This document shows positions 47,341 through 60,600 of a stretch of 64,000 nucleotides of DNA, piece by piece. The stretch is taken from the NCBI RefSeq assembly GCF_949987515.2, contig NC_082700.1, forward strand, positions 38,527,380 through 38,591,379. The letters run 5' to 3'. This DNA is from Delphinus delphis (Eukaryota > Chordata > Mammalia > Artiodactyla > Delphinidae). Below the pieces are notes generated by a model. It saw only the letters and a program-made list of their open reading frames with translations, did no database searches and was not told where the DNA came from. The position numbers and the translations under genes are program-made. The first letter of the stretch is position 1; every line of letters begins with the position of its first letter.

Positions 47341-50229
47341 CAAGTAAACACTCTTGAACAAATACAATTACTTATGTTTAGTGTTCTCATTTACACATTA
47401 CACGTATAAAGTAAAAATTTTGTGGGAGGGTTTTTTTTTCCAATGTGTATTAAAGAAGAGTGACTTGTATGAAATATGCCTGATGGTTAAAATATACTTC
47501 ACTATCTTTGTTTCATGTAGGTGTGTCAGCTCAAGCAACTACTAATTCAGTCCAAATAAATATCTTCTTATACCTTTGTTGTCTTCTTGCTTTTCTCCTT
47601 CCTTCCACTTTCTTATCCTCTATCTCTATTTGATTCTGTGGTGTTGGAGAGTGGCTCAGGCTGCTTGTTAGGAAATACTGCTGTAACACCTCTGAGAACA
47701 TGGGCTCCATTTCTGTCAACCTGGCACAATTCACACATCTTCAATTGGCTTCATTATTTATTGTTTTGTAGAACAATGACAGGATACTTGGCTCTGTGGA
47801 AAAAAAAAAAAAAAGAAAGAAAGAAAAAGGAAAAGGAAAATAAAAGAAGGCCTTTCTGCCCCAAGGACATGCAATTTAAGTTAGACAATTCAGATTCAGA
47901 CATAAAACACAATGGCTGAGAAACTGGTTCATTTGAAAACAGCCTGAGTTTTTATTCTTGTTTGCAGAGATGGCAAATTTACTGTGGGATATTTTTTTTA
48001 AGAACAAATAGATACGGAGAGATGGAAACAAAGAGATAGGCAATGCTATCTTGAAATTTTATTCTTTATTTTTCAGACCACTTACTAGCTAAATTTTATC
48101 CCTATAGTGAAATACTGAAAACAAAGTCCAGAACGAAGTGTTAGATGGACACTGGTACATGTAGATATTCTATTTGCTTACTGTAGGATCTAAAACAACT
48201 GAAATAGATTCAATGCAATAAAATCAAATAATTGAAAGCAAGTAAGTTAATCATTACCAAAATTATAGGTGAAATAGTTCCCTAAAGATTATCAAATCAG
48301 TGATCTGAAAACAGTGAGACAGAATTTATTGAAAACAAATGTGAAACCATGATGCTACTATAAAGGGTAAAACCTGTTAAATACACTAGACTTTCTAAAA
48401 ATCTGAGAAAAGAATGCAAATTATTTCTTCATTGACAGTGAGCTAACTTATACGCAGTAGATGCTCAACAAATGTTTTGAAAAGAAGAGAGGGAGGAAAA
48501 ACAATTCTTCAGAGAAGGAGTGATTCTCAATAACAAGATGCTTCTAAAAGTTTGATCTGTGGAAGACAGGTGCTCTGGAAATTCTTAGAGGGCTTTCTCC
48601 ATCACCACTCCATCTACATTTTCACCAAGAAATTTATATCTCACTTTGAATTTCCTAAATCAAACAAATGGGCTACTTATATTGCAGGTTTTTAAGAGAA
48701 TGAATGAAGTTTGGATGACAGAAATCAAAGAAATAGCAGTGTTTCTGGGTTCAAGGCCCTTCAGTATAGAGCAGTTGTGGGTAGGCTGCCACAATGTATG
48801 TGGGATAAATAAGCACAGGGAAAACATGTAGGATTTGGGATCTTGGAGGATAAGAGAGATAGTGGAAAGGGAGGTTAGACAAACTCTCAGAAAAAATGTC
48901 ACTATGTATGCCACCAAAAATCTTGTGCCTTTATTTGTACAAAAGGGTTGACAATGTTCTGGTTATGTAGTTATCACTCACCTTTTCAAACTCTTCTAAA
49001 AGAAGAAGCAGAGGAAAATAATCACCCTAATCTGCCTTACTGAATATGGGCCACTAGAATTATAAATACAGAATCTATGGAGACAGGGAAACAAATAAGT
49101 AATTTAATTTCCAACCTCCTGAAACTCATATCGTTCCAAATCATTCAGTGGATTTTATTCATTGTGCTTATTCCACTGTAAAATTAGATGTACAAAGAAA
49201 TACATAATTCTTTGTGTTTGCTATTGGCTATAAATCTTTAGAACAAGCTTAGATTACAGTTATTTAAAACTATGTATCATGACCACATTTGCAGGGTTTT
49301 TTCCAATATTTAGTTAATACTACACAGACACATTAAGATTAATTTAGTTGTGAAGCTAAATATAGCTAAATAGTGCCTTCAAATTATATTAGTGAGATAT
49401 AATAATATATAATACAAAACTGTGCATTGTACTGGATACAGATTCTATGTGTTAGGAATAAAGTATTTAGGAGAACATAACAGTGGCCCTCTACAGCAAC
49501 AAGAACAAATTCAAACTTGCCCATTTGTAGGCAAAGACAGACACTAGACTTTCATAATTCAAAAGGAGGTTAAAAACTATTAAGTACTAAAATATTATAA
49601 CTTTGGAATTCCAAACCTATGATCCACAACTCCACTGGATCCATGAGCCTAGATTCCATACTTCAGGGATGGTTCTTGTAAACTCCAGTATGTGCAGGGG
49701 TTGCATTTTACAGGAGAGATTTCATTAGCTTATCAAAAGATACTGAGAAAAAAACAAAGAAACAAGCAAAATTTTAGACTTTTGTAAAATTTTATTTCAG
49801 TATATTTATATTTCTGCTACTGTGGACATTTTATAAAACATCCAAATATTTGGGAATCACAGGCTCTTATAAGTAATAAACTGTCACATTCGTGAGTATT
49901 TTACAGATTGCAAAGATCTTTCACATGAATGCCACACTCCCCGCTTCCTCCCTCTCTCCCCATCCATCCTCCTCCCCTTCCCTTCTTCCTTACACAACCA
50001 TCACAGGCACCTTGTGCCCCGTTCACATTTAGATCCATGTTGCCAGATTTTTTTCTCTCCCTTTCTTTTCTTGGCTTACTCTGCTGACTTTTAGATAAAA
50101 TATGCTGACAGTCACCCCTACTAGTTCTAAAGCTTGATGTCGTTAAATAGATGATTTACATTTTGAATCTAAGGCACGCATTATAGCGTCCTTCATCTCT
50201 TTGTATTCTGGTTGCTCTTCTTATTTGGT
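47341..50229. other. 2.9-kb AT-rich stretch without recognised gene
   Basis: Contains the A-rich tract below. The 49640-49745 piece may be a diverged DNA-transposon relic. Frames (47531-47919, 48646-48917) lack motifs. Confidence 0.45.
47801..47843 (+). repeat. A-rich / (GAAA)n tract
   Basis: A run of about 15 A followed by GAAA, GAAAAA and GGAAAA units. No SINE or L1 body precedes it. Confidence 0.85.
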
Positions 50230-50365
50230 TCACAGGTATATGAATTTTCAGTTTCCTTAACTATACAAAGGAAGAGGGTAATAATAATCCACCTCATAGG
50301 TTTGTGTGAAAAATAAAACTCTTTCATATTTTCAAATATTTTTGCTAATACCTGGAATAGAGCAA
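50230..50365 (+). repeat. Probable MIR relic, sense 3' half
   Basis: TTTTCAGTTTCCTTAACTATAC, GAGGGTAATAATAATCCACC and TCATAGGTTTGTGTGAAAAAT resemble the MIR 3' half. Confidence 0.65.
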
Positions 50366-51600
50366 ATCAAAGCAGGCATCTATAAATTACAGTCATTACT
50401 AGGAAGCAATTAATGCAATGTGAAAATCTCTGACTCTCACAATGCAGTCTGTTTTGAATAGGAAACTGATCACCATTATTAATAACATTGAAGAAATAGG
50501 TGTGTTCCTGTGGAGAAACTGACACATTGTAAAATAATTCTCCAGGAAGCTCATTCTGGAATCTGCCTGGCTAGTGTGGTGAAAATTCTTGAACTTTTTC
50601 ATTATAGTACAGAAAGATATATTATATCTTTCTAGGCAGTTTAAAAAGAAAAACTTATCTTTCAACTTACTTCTGCCATTTTCTACAAATGGGGTCACCT
50701 TACGGAGCTTCTGGCAAAATAGCTTTATGAGGCTGTTTTGAGAGCATCCAAAAGATAGAAAACCTAGAATATCAGAAGACAGTTGGAAGAATCTGTGCAT
50801 GAGGAGCAAATGGGACCCTGAGCCAGCTGGAGCCTTGAGCAGACATCCAGCAGAATTCCATCTGGACTCGGGCGGGAACTTCCCTTGCAGTCTGTGCAGC
50901 GTGGAGCGTTCCTTGGCTTCAGCCTCGTCTGGTTCTCTTGCCCTCACCTCTCTGCTCTGACCCACAGCCTGTTCCATGTTTGACCTGCCCCCTTTTCCTG
51001 CTCTGACTTCTGAATGTGCCCCTGTTGCCATGACTACCAGCCCTTGGTTTTGACTTAGCCTGGCTTCTGGTCACAGCTTCTGCACTCACACACGGTCAGG
51101 TGCTCAGTTCCTAGCTTTGGATTCAGTTGCAATCTTATTTGTACACTTGCTTCAGGCCTCTCATTTAACCATAAGCTCCTTGGTTTCACTCATTGGAATC
51201 CAAGGTCTAGACCCAAGGTTCCAAAGATGGGCCTGAAGGAGAAAACTTCAGCTCGATTATTTGATGTTATTTGGGTCCTGTACATGTCCTTCTTTAGTAA
51301 ATGGCTTTGAAATAGCACTTCATTACTCACCCTTAGTAGGGAATACTTCCATACCCTAATCTAATATCTCTCAAAGCCATGAGTAAATCAATCCTGCCAG
51401 CATGCATTTACTCTTCCATGAATGGTGCAAGTGTTGGCTTAAATGAATTTATACCAATAATTCAATTTAAAATTATACTGAACATGTACAAGGGGAAAGC
51501 ACATGTAGAGAACAATACCAGACATAAAATTACCACATAAATAATAGTCAGACTGTGCCAAGTGCCCCAGAGGTACGTTTATAAAATAACAACAACAACA
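50366..51600. other. Stretch with GC-richer block, no recognised gene
   Basis: A 210-residue minus frame spans 50399-51031. Its N-terminal part translates a GC-richer, pyrimidine-rich block (50810-51060), while its C-terminal part is AT-rich random-looking sequence. It has no domain and no splice context, so it is probably an old repeat plus chance. Confidence 0.4.
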
Positions 51601-52325
51601 GAGCAAAAGGAGTTCATAAGTGGCAGAAATGATGTGTATTGGGGACATCAAGTAAGTCTTATTGTAGAGGTGGAATTTGATATGGATCTTAATGAACTAG
51701 CAGCCGTTGGGCAGAAAGTTAGGCAATATAGGTGGACCTCACAGGACCAGGGGACAGTAAGGGGAAAAAATCGTGGAATTGGTAAAATATAGAACATCAT
51801 CAGGGAAGTCGTTAGCTATCTATCTTAGTGGGAGGATAACATTGGTTCAGGAAACTAATGCTAGGAGAACAAGGTGGACTGATTGGCTGGAGTTTTCCAC
51901 TGAGGGCTTGGAAGCTTGTGTGAGAAGCCTCATCTTATTTGCAGATACGTGTTTTATTGATACCTTAGGAAGATTTTTTTTTTAATGTTGTAGGAGAGAG
52001 AGACAGGGACTGGGGTGGCAGGGATAGGAGGAAGCCTTATAAATACTCCAGGTTATTATAAAACAGTGTACAAAGTGTACGTGTTTATGAATAGGTAGTG
52101 AAAGTAAGAATATAGAAGAAATGGTGGGTAGGAGATATATTGTATAGAGTACACATGAGAAAGCTAAACTGTTTATATATATGCCTGCCTCTCTAAGTGC
52201 ATTATTTTCCATGAGGAATATAGATCATAGTTTAAAGGAGAAATGCCACTTTTCTCCTTTTAGAAAGTAAAATGAATACTTTCTTGAACTTCATGGAAAT
52301 TTTTAGGAGTCACAATATCATCTAG
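51601..52325. other. Stretch without recognised gene, part possibly ancient repeat
   Basis: Part of 51660-51960 (for example AACAAGGTGGACTGATTGGCTGG and GAGAAGCCTCATC) may belong to the same old repeat class as 34450. Nothing firm. Confidence 0.35.
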
Positions 52326-52500
52326 AGCGGTGGTTCCGAAATTCAATGGCATATCAGGATCATTTGAACAACTTGTTAATTTCTTTTTCATTCAGTAAGT
52401 ATTAGGCAAGATATTTGAATCTTTACTTTGAAAAAAAACAGGTTAGCTATTTGGGAAGGGATCTGAAAATTGCTGATTGTGGGACAAGAGTGTCCACACT
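52326..52500 (+). repeat. MER5A-like hAT relic
   Basis: AGAGCGGTGGTTCCGAAATTC, then CATATCAGGATCATTTGAAC and CATTCAGTAAGTATTAGG resemble MER5A in order. Incomplete and diverged. Confidence 0.6.
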
Positions 52501-54267
52501 CAACCTGCAGCTTTCTGAGTAGTCATAACAAACTGCCACAAACACTCTTGACCAGATGGCATTACTATATGTTATTTTAGTGGCTACTCAATAAAATGAA
52601 TTTCTTATTTATCCTTATGCCAACACAGATAAAATTGTACTGACTTTAAATGGCAGAATTATGTATGCATACGGACAAATTGTCAGAAGAGAATTTCAAT
52701 TAAAAAATCTTGAACATGTTTAGAAACAATTTTCTCATTTTTAATGGAAGTTACTATTGGCCAATTAGACTAGATTGTGTTTTTTATGTAGCTAAGAGGC
52801 TAGTGAAGTTATCCCACTGTGGTCCGGTTGAATGGATTCAGTATGTCCTGCTAGCAGAATTACAGTTGAAAGTCTGTGGTTCTTTTTTTATCTTGCTCCA
52901 AGCTCCATGGTGCTCAGCCAAGCAAGAAGCTCCAATTGCCTTCAAAGATGGCTCTTCACTCGAATGAGCACTGTGGGGTGCAGAGTACGACCAGAACCTG
53001 GCTTTGTGCAGGAAGCTTTAACATATGCCTCATTTTAGATCAGTCTCTACCAAAAAGGATTGTACACATCTCTAATTCACAATAGGAAATTATGAATTAC
53101 AGCATAAATCAGAGTGAACCTAATATTTGAAAAAAACAGCATATTAGGGCAAAAACATTTAACAATTAACTGATTTTCATGTCTGGATCCTGTCTATGCA
53201 TCCAGTTCATGTGTCAGAAAATACAGTAATAATTTATAGGTCAGTGTTGCCAAGGTATTTACAGACAAATTCATATGTATAACCATTTATTCTGTGAAAA
53301 ATAACTTATTTTAGGATATAGACCAGTTTTCTATGTTAGCAAATATACTTGCATAGTTATGAAAACTTTCATCTTTATTTCTCAAATTTCTTTTTGTCAC
53401 TGACTACCAAAGATGATGATATATGGTCTATTCCCGAAGACCCTCTCAGACAGTTCTAATTCAGCAGCATTTTTCTCTCATGTTGTCAGGTTCTACCCAG
53501 ATTTTTTTCCCTGACATTTGGAAGGATCCTGCTGCCTTTAAAGCTACAGAATAATAGCAATGGTTAAAGGGTTTTCTGTTTTTTTCTTTGTTTTTGTTCT
53601 GTTTTCTTTTTTGTGTTTGCTTTGATATACATTTTAATTTTAAATATCCCAAGATATAAATCTCCTAGGTAACATAAATGAGAAATCTGTCAAAAATTTA
53701 TGAAATATCATAAGCCAGTAAATATCGTTAGGTGCTATAATCTAACCAATAATAGGACAATTTACTTGTATATCTGTTTCCCTCCTTTCACATCATTTAG
53801 GCTAAGGCTGTTAAGATTTTCCAATGAAGACTAGTTTTCAAAAAGTTGAAGAAAAAATGATATTGACTTGTGTCTCTTGGTAAATATATAATATCAATAC
53901 TTATTTTTTTTTTAATTATAAGTGAACCCGATATTCTATGGTTATAATAAATAATAGGACAACTTGAAATCTAAGCTAACAGTGTTTTCATTCAAAATTA
54001 GTTGCAAGTCTTAGCCACTAATTTTCTCTCTCCTAGTTTTCCCTAATTCTCACATAACACACCATGTTTCAAAACTGAATTATGTAGTTCTTACTTTCTT
54101 TGTCTTCTCTTATTTGCCCTTGCCTGCTATTGATCTGGAGACAGACCAGAGCCCTATATCGGCTCCTTCCTTCAACCCCTTGATCCTTCATCTGCCCGTC
54201 CATCCTTTCCCACTTACCTTCTCACACATGTCTGAGATTCTACTCCATGCCAGGCCCTTTGCTGAAT
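52501..54267. other. 1.8-kb stretch without recognised gene
   Basis: The part 52800-53060 is complex single-copy sequence with overlapping short frames in three phases (52710-53085), none with a domain. Confidence 0.45.
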
Positions 54268-54415
54268 ACTGAAACTGGCGGGGAGCGGGGGCTGGGGGGA
54301 AGTGTGATGAATTGGGAGATTGGGATTGACATATATACACTAATATGTATAAAATGGATAACTAATAAGATCCTGCTGTCTAAAAAATTAAATTAAATTC
54401 AAAAATTCAAAAAAA
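54268..54415 (+). mobile_element. Short L1 3'-UTR-derived fragment with early A-rich tail
   Basis: GAATTGGGAGATTGGGATTGAC and ATAAAATGGATAACTAATAAG are wording of an older artiodactyl/cetacean L1 3' UTR. The copy ends after CCTGCTGTCT in an A/T-rich tail, well before the usual L1 end, as in internally polyadenylated copies. A G-rich start (GGCGGGGAGCGGGGGC) precedes it. Target duplication not found. Confidence 0.6.
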
Positions 54416-55589
54416 ATATCTTGGACAATTAATGTAAATTAGGAGAACTAATTTAATTCGTTCGTTGACATTTAAGTCCTGTCTTCCACATGGCTTTTGA
54501 ATCATTTATTTTACTAGTTCTTCTGGGTCTCATCTTTTATATACTTGATATTTTGTCTCAAAGTTGCTGGCTACACTGAAGGAATCAAAGTTTCTGGAAA
54601 CCTTCCCATTCCTATTCTCCCCCTCTCCCTGCCAAACACACACACTCACAAAACACACACATGAACAATAATTTTTCAGCATGTTGTCATAGCATTAACC
54701 TAATGTTGGAAAGGAAGCCTGAGCTATTTTACTGGTTGGCTTTGAGTGATCATATCCTAAAGAGTATACATGTTAATGTCAAAGGGCTATGCTATTAGAA
54801 CTTCAGAACTATACGGTCATAATTATAAACCAACCAGAAAATGGAGTTTGTTCAAAATTCCCTCTTCCCTCTTTATAAATAGCATATCTGGAAGGTAGTC
54901 ATAGCTCCACTGGTCCACAGAGAGGGTTTGCCTTCTGGCATCAGTTTGTGTATCTGTGCATGCATTTATTTGGTTTAGGATGAACCTAATTGTGTTTGTG
55001 GATAAAATTGATGCCAATTTTATCAATTTATTTCCAACTTTTTCATTTGAATTAGCAACAAATTATGATCTTAGGGTTGGTTCAAGGATGATTTCATGGT
55101 CTAACCCAGATAAACAAGGGTAAACCTCAGGAGATCTCTCAGTGGTAAAACGATTTTAATTAGCAAAAGATCCTGAAACTGCACATTCAAAACAAACTGT
55201 TACTCGGCAGACAATTTGATGCCATGAGTCAGAGTCCTCTTTCACAACTAGTGAAAGACAGGGAGCATTGGGGAAGAGCTGGTGAGGGGTAATGAGAAGT
55301 GTCACTTAAAGTTAGTTCCTGGAAGTAAAGATCAAAGTGAAGGACACTTATGCTCCTGGCACTAGAACTCATATCAAAGTGTCAGGTTTCAGAGTTATCT
55401 CAATCCTGCAGTTCCAGCCAGGGAAAGGGAAATGCTCAGTTAACTTTGTACAAGAAATAAGATTCTTCATCTTGAAATTCTTAGTTCTTAATTTTTATTT
55501 CCTATTAAAGGCAATAGGATATTGTGGCATAATTATGACTCTAGCTAAACAAACATGTCACCAAACCAAGTCCTCAAAAAAGTCGAATG
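54416..55589. other. Stretch without recognised gene
   Basis: A short CA-rich piece lies at 54635-54662. The plus frame 55337-55618 has no domain. Confidence 0.5.
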
Positions 55590-55653
55590 GACTTGATTTT
55601 TCACTGTTTTGTTTATAAATAGACTTGATTTTTCACTGTTTTGTTTATAAATA
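55590..55653 (+). repeat. Perfect 32-bp tandem duplication
   Basis: The unit beginning GACTTGATTTTTCACTG and ending TTTATAAATA occupies 55590-55621 and is repeated without change at 55622-55653. Confidence 0.97.
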
Positions 55654-56385
55654 CAAAATTTTTACATTTTTATTTTTTTTCTGCTAGCCTCACTTCTATT
55701 TTCAAGGATTACTTTCTTTTAATACCCTCTATGAATTGTCTTAAATTTCAGTTATAAACATAATAAACAATTAATAATATAGCATGAATAATAAATTGCT
55801 AGATATATTTCTAGAAAGCATCACTAACATATTTGTATTGTGCAAACTTAAAACTACTGTTGCTGTTAGAAACTGAATAAGAAAGAAAAACCTCACAACC
55901 AAAACTTTCTGGTTTTTGCTTCAAAAAGACATTACATGTAAAGTTATTGGTCATTTGAAGTCAGATATATGAGTAGATTGGTCACCATAAGCAGTTAGAT
56001 AAGTTAGTAATCAATATTTGAACACACTTCTTTCATATTCTCAGGCAATCTTATCTAACTGCAACCTTAAGACCCAGCTAATGGAATGATTGATTAATAA
56101 GGCCAATGATGGCAACAAAGGAAACTCAAAGTAGAAAAGAGTGAAGACAGAATGACTTCAACTCTATCTACTGCAAGTAGCCAGGACAGCTCTTCCTTCT
56201 TCAGGTGGATGAAAACTGGTGCTGAAGGCATTTAAAATAAAATAAATAGTTCACTTTTATAAGGAACCCTTAGCAGGCTAGAAACTCTCTTCCTCCAATA
56301 TTCTTCTTCGATATCCCACACCCCATTAAATTATGATTTGCTCGACTGTGTGGTGGTGTGTTACCATTTCCAGCTCACTAAGAAA
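55654..56385. other. AT-rich spacer without gene
   Basis: Nothing recognised. Confidence 0.5.
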
Positions 56386-56436
56386 AGTGTGTGTGCGAGT
56401 GTTTGTGAGAGAGAGACAGAGAGAGAGACAGAGAGA
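56386..56436 (+). repeat. (GT)n/(GA)n degenerate microsatellite
   Basis: GTGTGTG passes into GAGAGACAGAGAGAGAGACAGAGAG. The reciprocal 99-codon frames across 56326-56632 read partly through it. Confidence 0.9.
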
Positions 56437-57479
56437 TTTTAGGCATTCATTTGGCTCTGAACGTAGGAAAGATATAATACTTTCCATTTCTCTGGCAGTA
56501 GAGCTTGGAATCCTGCAGCAGTTGATAGCCTTGTTTCCGCAACAGCAAAGCAATGGCACCTTAAACCGTACCATCGTCAGCTCTGCAAACTCGTCATATG
56601 ACACTTTTTGTGGCCTCTTGTCCATTGACTAATCCTAAGGTAAAAATAAACTAAAATACACCCTTCCCCCAAATCAGGTCACCTTTGAGGCAAAAGTCAG
56701 ACCACAGTTTTTAATGATTCCTTGGGTGGAGTTAAGTTGAAAGCAGGACAAGAAATAGAGAAGGAAGAGACCAAGGCCTGGAGGGAGCCACTAGCAGGGA
56801 GGGGTGGGGGTCGGGGGGGGAGTGTACAGAAGCAGTAATAGGAAATAATTCTTTTAAAAGCCTCTCAGGGAAAAATGTAGCAGGATGCCTGTCCTTTAAA
56901 ATGGGAGAAAAAAAATAAAACCTGCTAAAGACTAAGTAAACATTCTTTTCGCTGCTGCTTTTGCCAAACACACAAAATACATACCCTAAATGGAGGGGTA
57001 AACCACATTAACTGCATGTGGTTTCACATGTTCCAAGGCCTGTTTTAGTGTAGTTATTTTTCTGTAAGTCATTCTGGAATGACTTGGGGCAGTGGTCCTC
57101 CCCAAGAATGTAAAACTTAGACATATAATTGAGTCTTATGAGTCTGATGGTGTTAGACCTCTTTCTGAATGACTAGTGCATGCACAAAATATAGCTTTGA
57201 AACTGAAATGCTATGACTCACTCATTACTTATTGAACACTGCTTTAAGTAAGACTAAGGATATACTTGACAGTAAAACAAACATGATGCTTAGAAACTAG
57301 TGGAAGTGTAGCCAATTTATCATTGCATTGCCTATTTTCTATATTTAAAAAAAAAAATTGAGTCACATTTCCCATCGTTGGGGATAATTTAGGGTGCATG
57401 TATGTGTGTGTTTTGTTTTGTTTGTGCAAATAGTATATGCAAAGAACAACAAGCAAGGGATTTGGCCTTTACACTTAAA
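56437..57479. other. Single-copy stretch with CpG-bearing block and G-quadruplex motif
   Basis: 56500-56600 keeps several CpGs (TTTCCGCAAC, AACCGTACCATCGTCAG, CTCGTCATATG) outside any repeat. No exon could be supported. Confidence 0.4.
56797..56820 (+). other. Canonical G-quadruplex motif
   Basis: Four G runs of 3, 4, 5 and 8 with loops of A, T and TC. This fits the G3+N1-7 rule fully. Confidence 0.9.
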
Positions 57480-57640
57480 AAGTATGTCCTGGAGCAAGTT
57501 AGTCATTGAACCTCTTTAAGTCTGTTTCCTCCTTTGCAAAAAATGGATGCTAATTCTTAAGTCTTTGTTGAATATAATCATTAATATAAAGCACTTAATA
57601 TAGTGCCCAGAAAACAATAAATGCTCAAAAAATATTAGAT
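57480..57640 (+). repeat. MIR SINE relic, sense
   Basis: GGAGCAAGTTAGTCATTGAACC, TGTTTCCTCCTTTGCAAAAA, then AAAGCACTTAATATAGTGCCC and AACAATAAATGCTCAAAAAA follow the sense MIR order to the 3' end. Confidence 0.85.
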
Positions 57641-60600
57641 CCATTTATTCCTCCTCATGGCTACTAACATAGTATTTCAACAGATATGAGAAACCATAGA
57701 TTGCAAAGCGTAGAGTACCATTATTTTATGTACCATTAAGAAAGTAATGTTGACAATTAAATTCCAACGTAATACTCCCTTAGCACATTGATTATATGAC
57801 ACATCCTGAATCTAGAATGCATGTATACATTTTTAAGAAAACATGGTGAATAAACAAATAGGTGTTTAAATTGTGTTCACGGCACATAATGATTTTGGTG
57901 TTTCCAATTTGAAGGTAATGCATGTTAACAGTACAGAAACAGAGATGAAATTGATAATAACTATATGTATACACATTCATGTGTGTATTGAGGAAAGACA
58001 TGGAAATAAAAAGTAAACTAACCAATAAAGGATCATGACTAAACGTTACCCTTAAAAATTGCTTATTCTATAGTTTAAGCAATGGTCTGAAACAAATGAA
58101 CAAATGATCTTTAAAAACTATAGGTACCTCTTAAGCTAAAATGATCTCTTTTTTCTACTTGAGAAATTAGAATAGATATAAGAAATACTTGAGTATTAAA
58201 TACAACTCAAATTAATAGTGTTTCTTCTTATTGTATTTATTATTTTTAGGTGGGAAAAGTTTTATTTCTAAATATATTAAGTGATAATGGCATCAATCAA
58301 CTAACTTATCCAATAATGTTATTTCCCCAAACAAATTTGATTGTTACAAATAACCTGAGGAGACTCAAACCACTCAACATAATGCAAGGAATCAAAGTCT
58401 AGCAAAGGCAAGGAGTCCCTAACAGATTTGTTTGATGTGGAGGCACTGGAAGACTAACATTATGCTTATAATAAACATCACAATAGACAGGGTAATCCAT
58501 GTGCCCAGAGTTTTGGGATGCCTTTCTCTGTTCCACCGGCAGGAAGAGGAAGAGATATTATGGCATGCATTTCCATGAATTCTTGGAATACACACACACA
58601 CATATACCATTCAGATCTACTGAATTCCAAAGGATTACTTCAATACTGGATTTTAAATTGCTATAAAATGCTGCACAGAGAATAAGAATTTTGTTTAAGT
58701 CATATATAGAGTCAGAAAGTGCATAGTCTTTAATCTGGCAAAACCACCCTTGTGACAATCTGGGCCACCAAGGGGCTCTTTTGCCTGCCAGTCTCTTTGT
58801 TCTTCTCCTACTTGGCATCCTTCCTGAACTGCTTGGGATCATGGCCATGTGGGAGTCTCATATGATTAAGGGGCTTTATGTGCAGGTGGACTGATGCCAG
58901 GTGCCTTCCTTTCACTTGTATTACCCCTTCACCTAGAAACGACAGATGCAGTGGTGATTCAGTGAGAGCTGATTACGATGGGAGAAGCTAAGGGAGAGCT
59001 CATTGGAAGCTAAAATGATCCATACAACTGAGCTGAGCCTTTCCTAACTTATTTGGAGCTGGAGTAGAAACTCATATAAATGGCTATCACGTTTTAGATC
59101 CATTGATCTCTGTGTACTTTATTCTGGGCTCTGAGGCATCCTAATGAATTCTAATGTCGATTGCCTGGTGGCCCAGGCACACAAGTGTAATTAAAATGCA
59201 CATAGGACTTTGCTTGAGGAAGCTCCTTTCTGTTGTTTCTTTTTCTTATTCCCCCTACTCTCACTTGCTCTTCTGGGGCAAGAAGTAGTTCTCCCTTATA
59301 CTCTACTTTAAATGTTCAAATGCTCTTGCTTCCTTTTGGGAATTCAAGAAAGCAATAACACTCTCTTGGAATTCACCAGGTAAATGGCCAAATCTGTCAT
59401 TCTGTTTCCTTTCTCTGTGTAAAGGGAGATCTATGGTGTATCTAACCATCATAAAAATGTTCAGACTTGGAGTTTTATATATATATTCATCTGCTTCTTA
59501 CCAGATTATTCTCCTATTAGTGGAAAGAACTTTTACAATAGTATTAACTCTTAGAGGCTCCCCTTTCAAGGAACTATAGAGGAGGGGGTCTTTTAAATGC
59601 CCCCCCCACCACAGTGCTCTTAGGGGATGCATGCACCTTGAAATGTGTGCAACTTGCCTGAAAGGAGTCACTTGCACAGTAGGTGAATGACATTTAAAAA
59701 AAAGAAAAAGAAAATATCATTAGCTTTTGGAGAAAAACTGAAGATTTTTTTTTTTTTTTTGGTAAGAGAGAACAAAGTACTTAACCAAATTTGTTTTTCA
59801 AAGAGTAGCCTGAATGCAAAGAAGAGGGAACTTTTCTAATTAGGATGTAATTCCAGGAACCTCAGATGGTGTCTTAAACTCTACTGAATATGGAAATTTC
59901 AAGCCTTCCTGTTAATTAACTCAATTCACTAACATTGAGATGGACAAGGCTCCTCATTGCTAAGCTTTAGTATTACACTTTGAAAGCAGTAGGTCTGTGG
60001 GGCCTCCCCTACTATGCTTGTGCTCACAACTGGATTTGTTCAGTAACAGGCTGAGCCAAGTAAATGGCCTGAGGACAAGCATTTGCTTTGGTTTTGCTAA
60101 TTTTTTCTTTTCCTTTTAAAATCTTTGATTTGTTTTGCCAATATGCCTGCTTTTCTGGCACACCTGCTTTCCTCCTTAGATAGTGGTAGTTCTCTCAAAA
60201 TCAATTGTGAGCAGCTTGCAACCAAATACCTGATTAAAAAGTTAGCAGACCTTGAGTGCAATTACTTTAACTCTACTGCACTCAGGCATTAAACCCGGTG
60301 TTAATTGTTTCCCATTTTTGTAACGATCCTTATAATAGGATAAAAACAGAAGAGATAATTTCTTGTAGTTAAAACAGCAGAAAATAAAGTCATCCACTCT
60401 GATTAATCATTGCAATATGAAATTAAACTCTATTAGGAGTAAATACATGTTACGATATTTTTTGATTCCAGTAAAAGTAATCATTTCTTCTGTGTCAAAA
60501 TGTATATTGCAAAAAACTATTCAACTAAGAAAGAGGTTTCTGTAATAAATAATCTTACAGTAATTATTTAAGGAATTTTATATTGTTTCTGAGCATTATG

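Noticed and set aside
58558..58848. 96-residue basic minus-strand frame considered as a ribosomal-protein pseudogene
   Set aside because: No ribosomal protein could be matched, and no A tail or target duplication was found.
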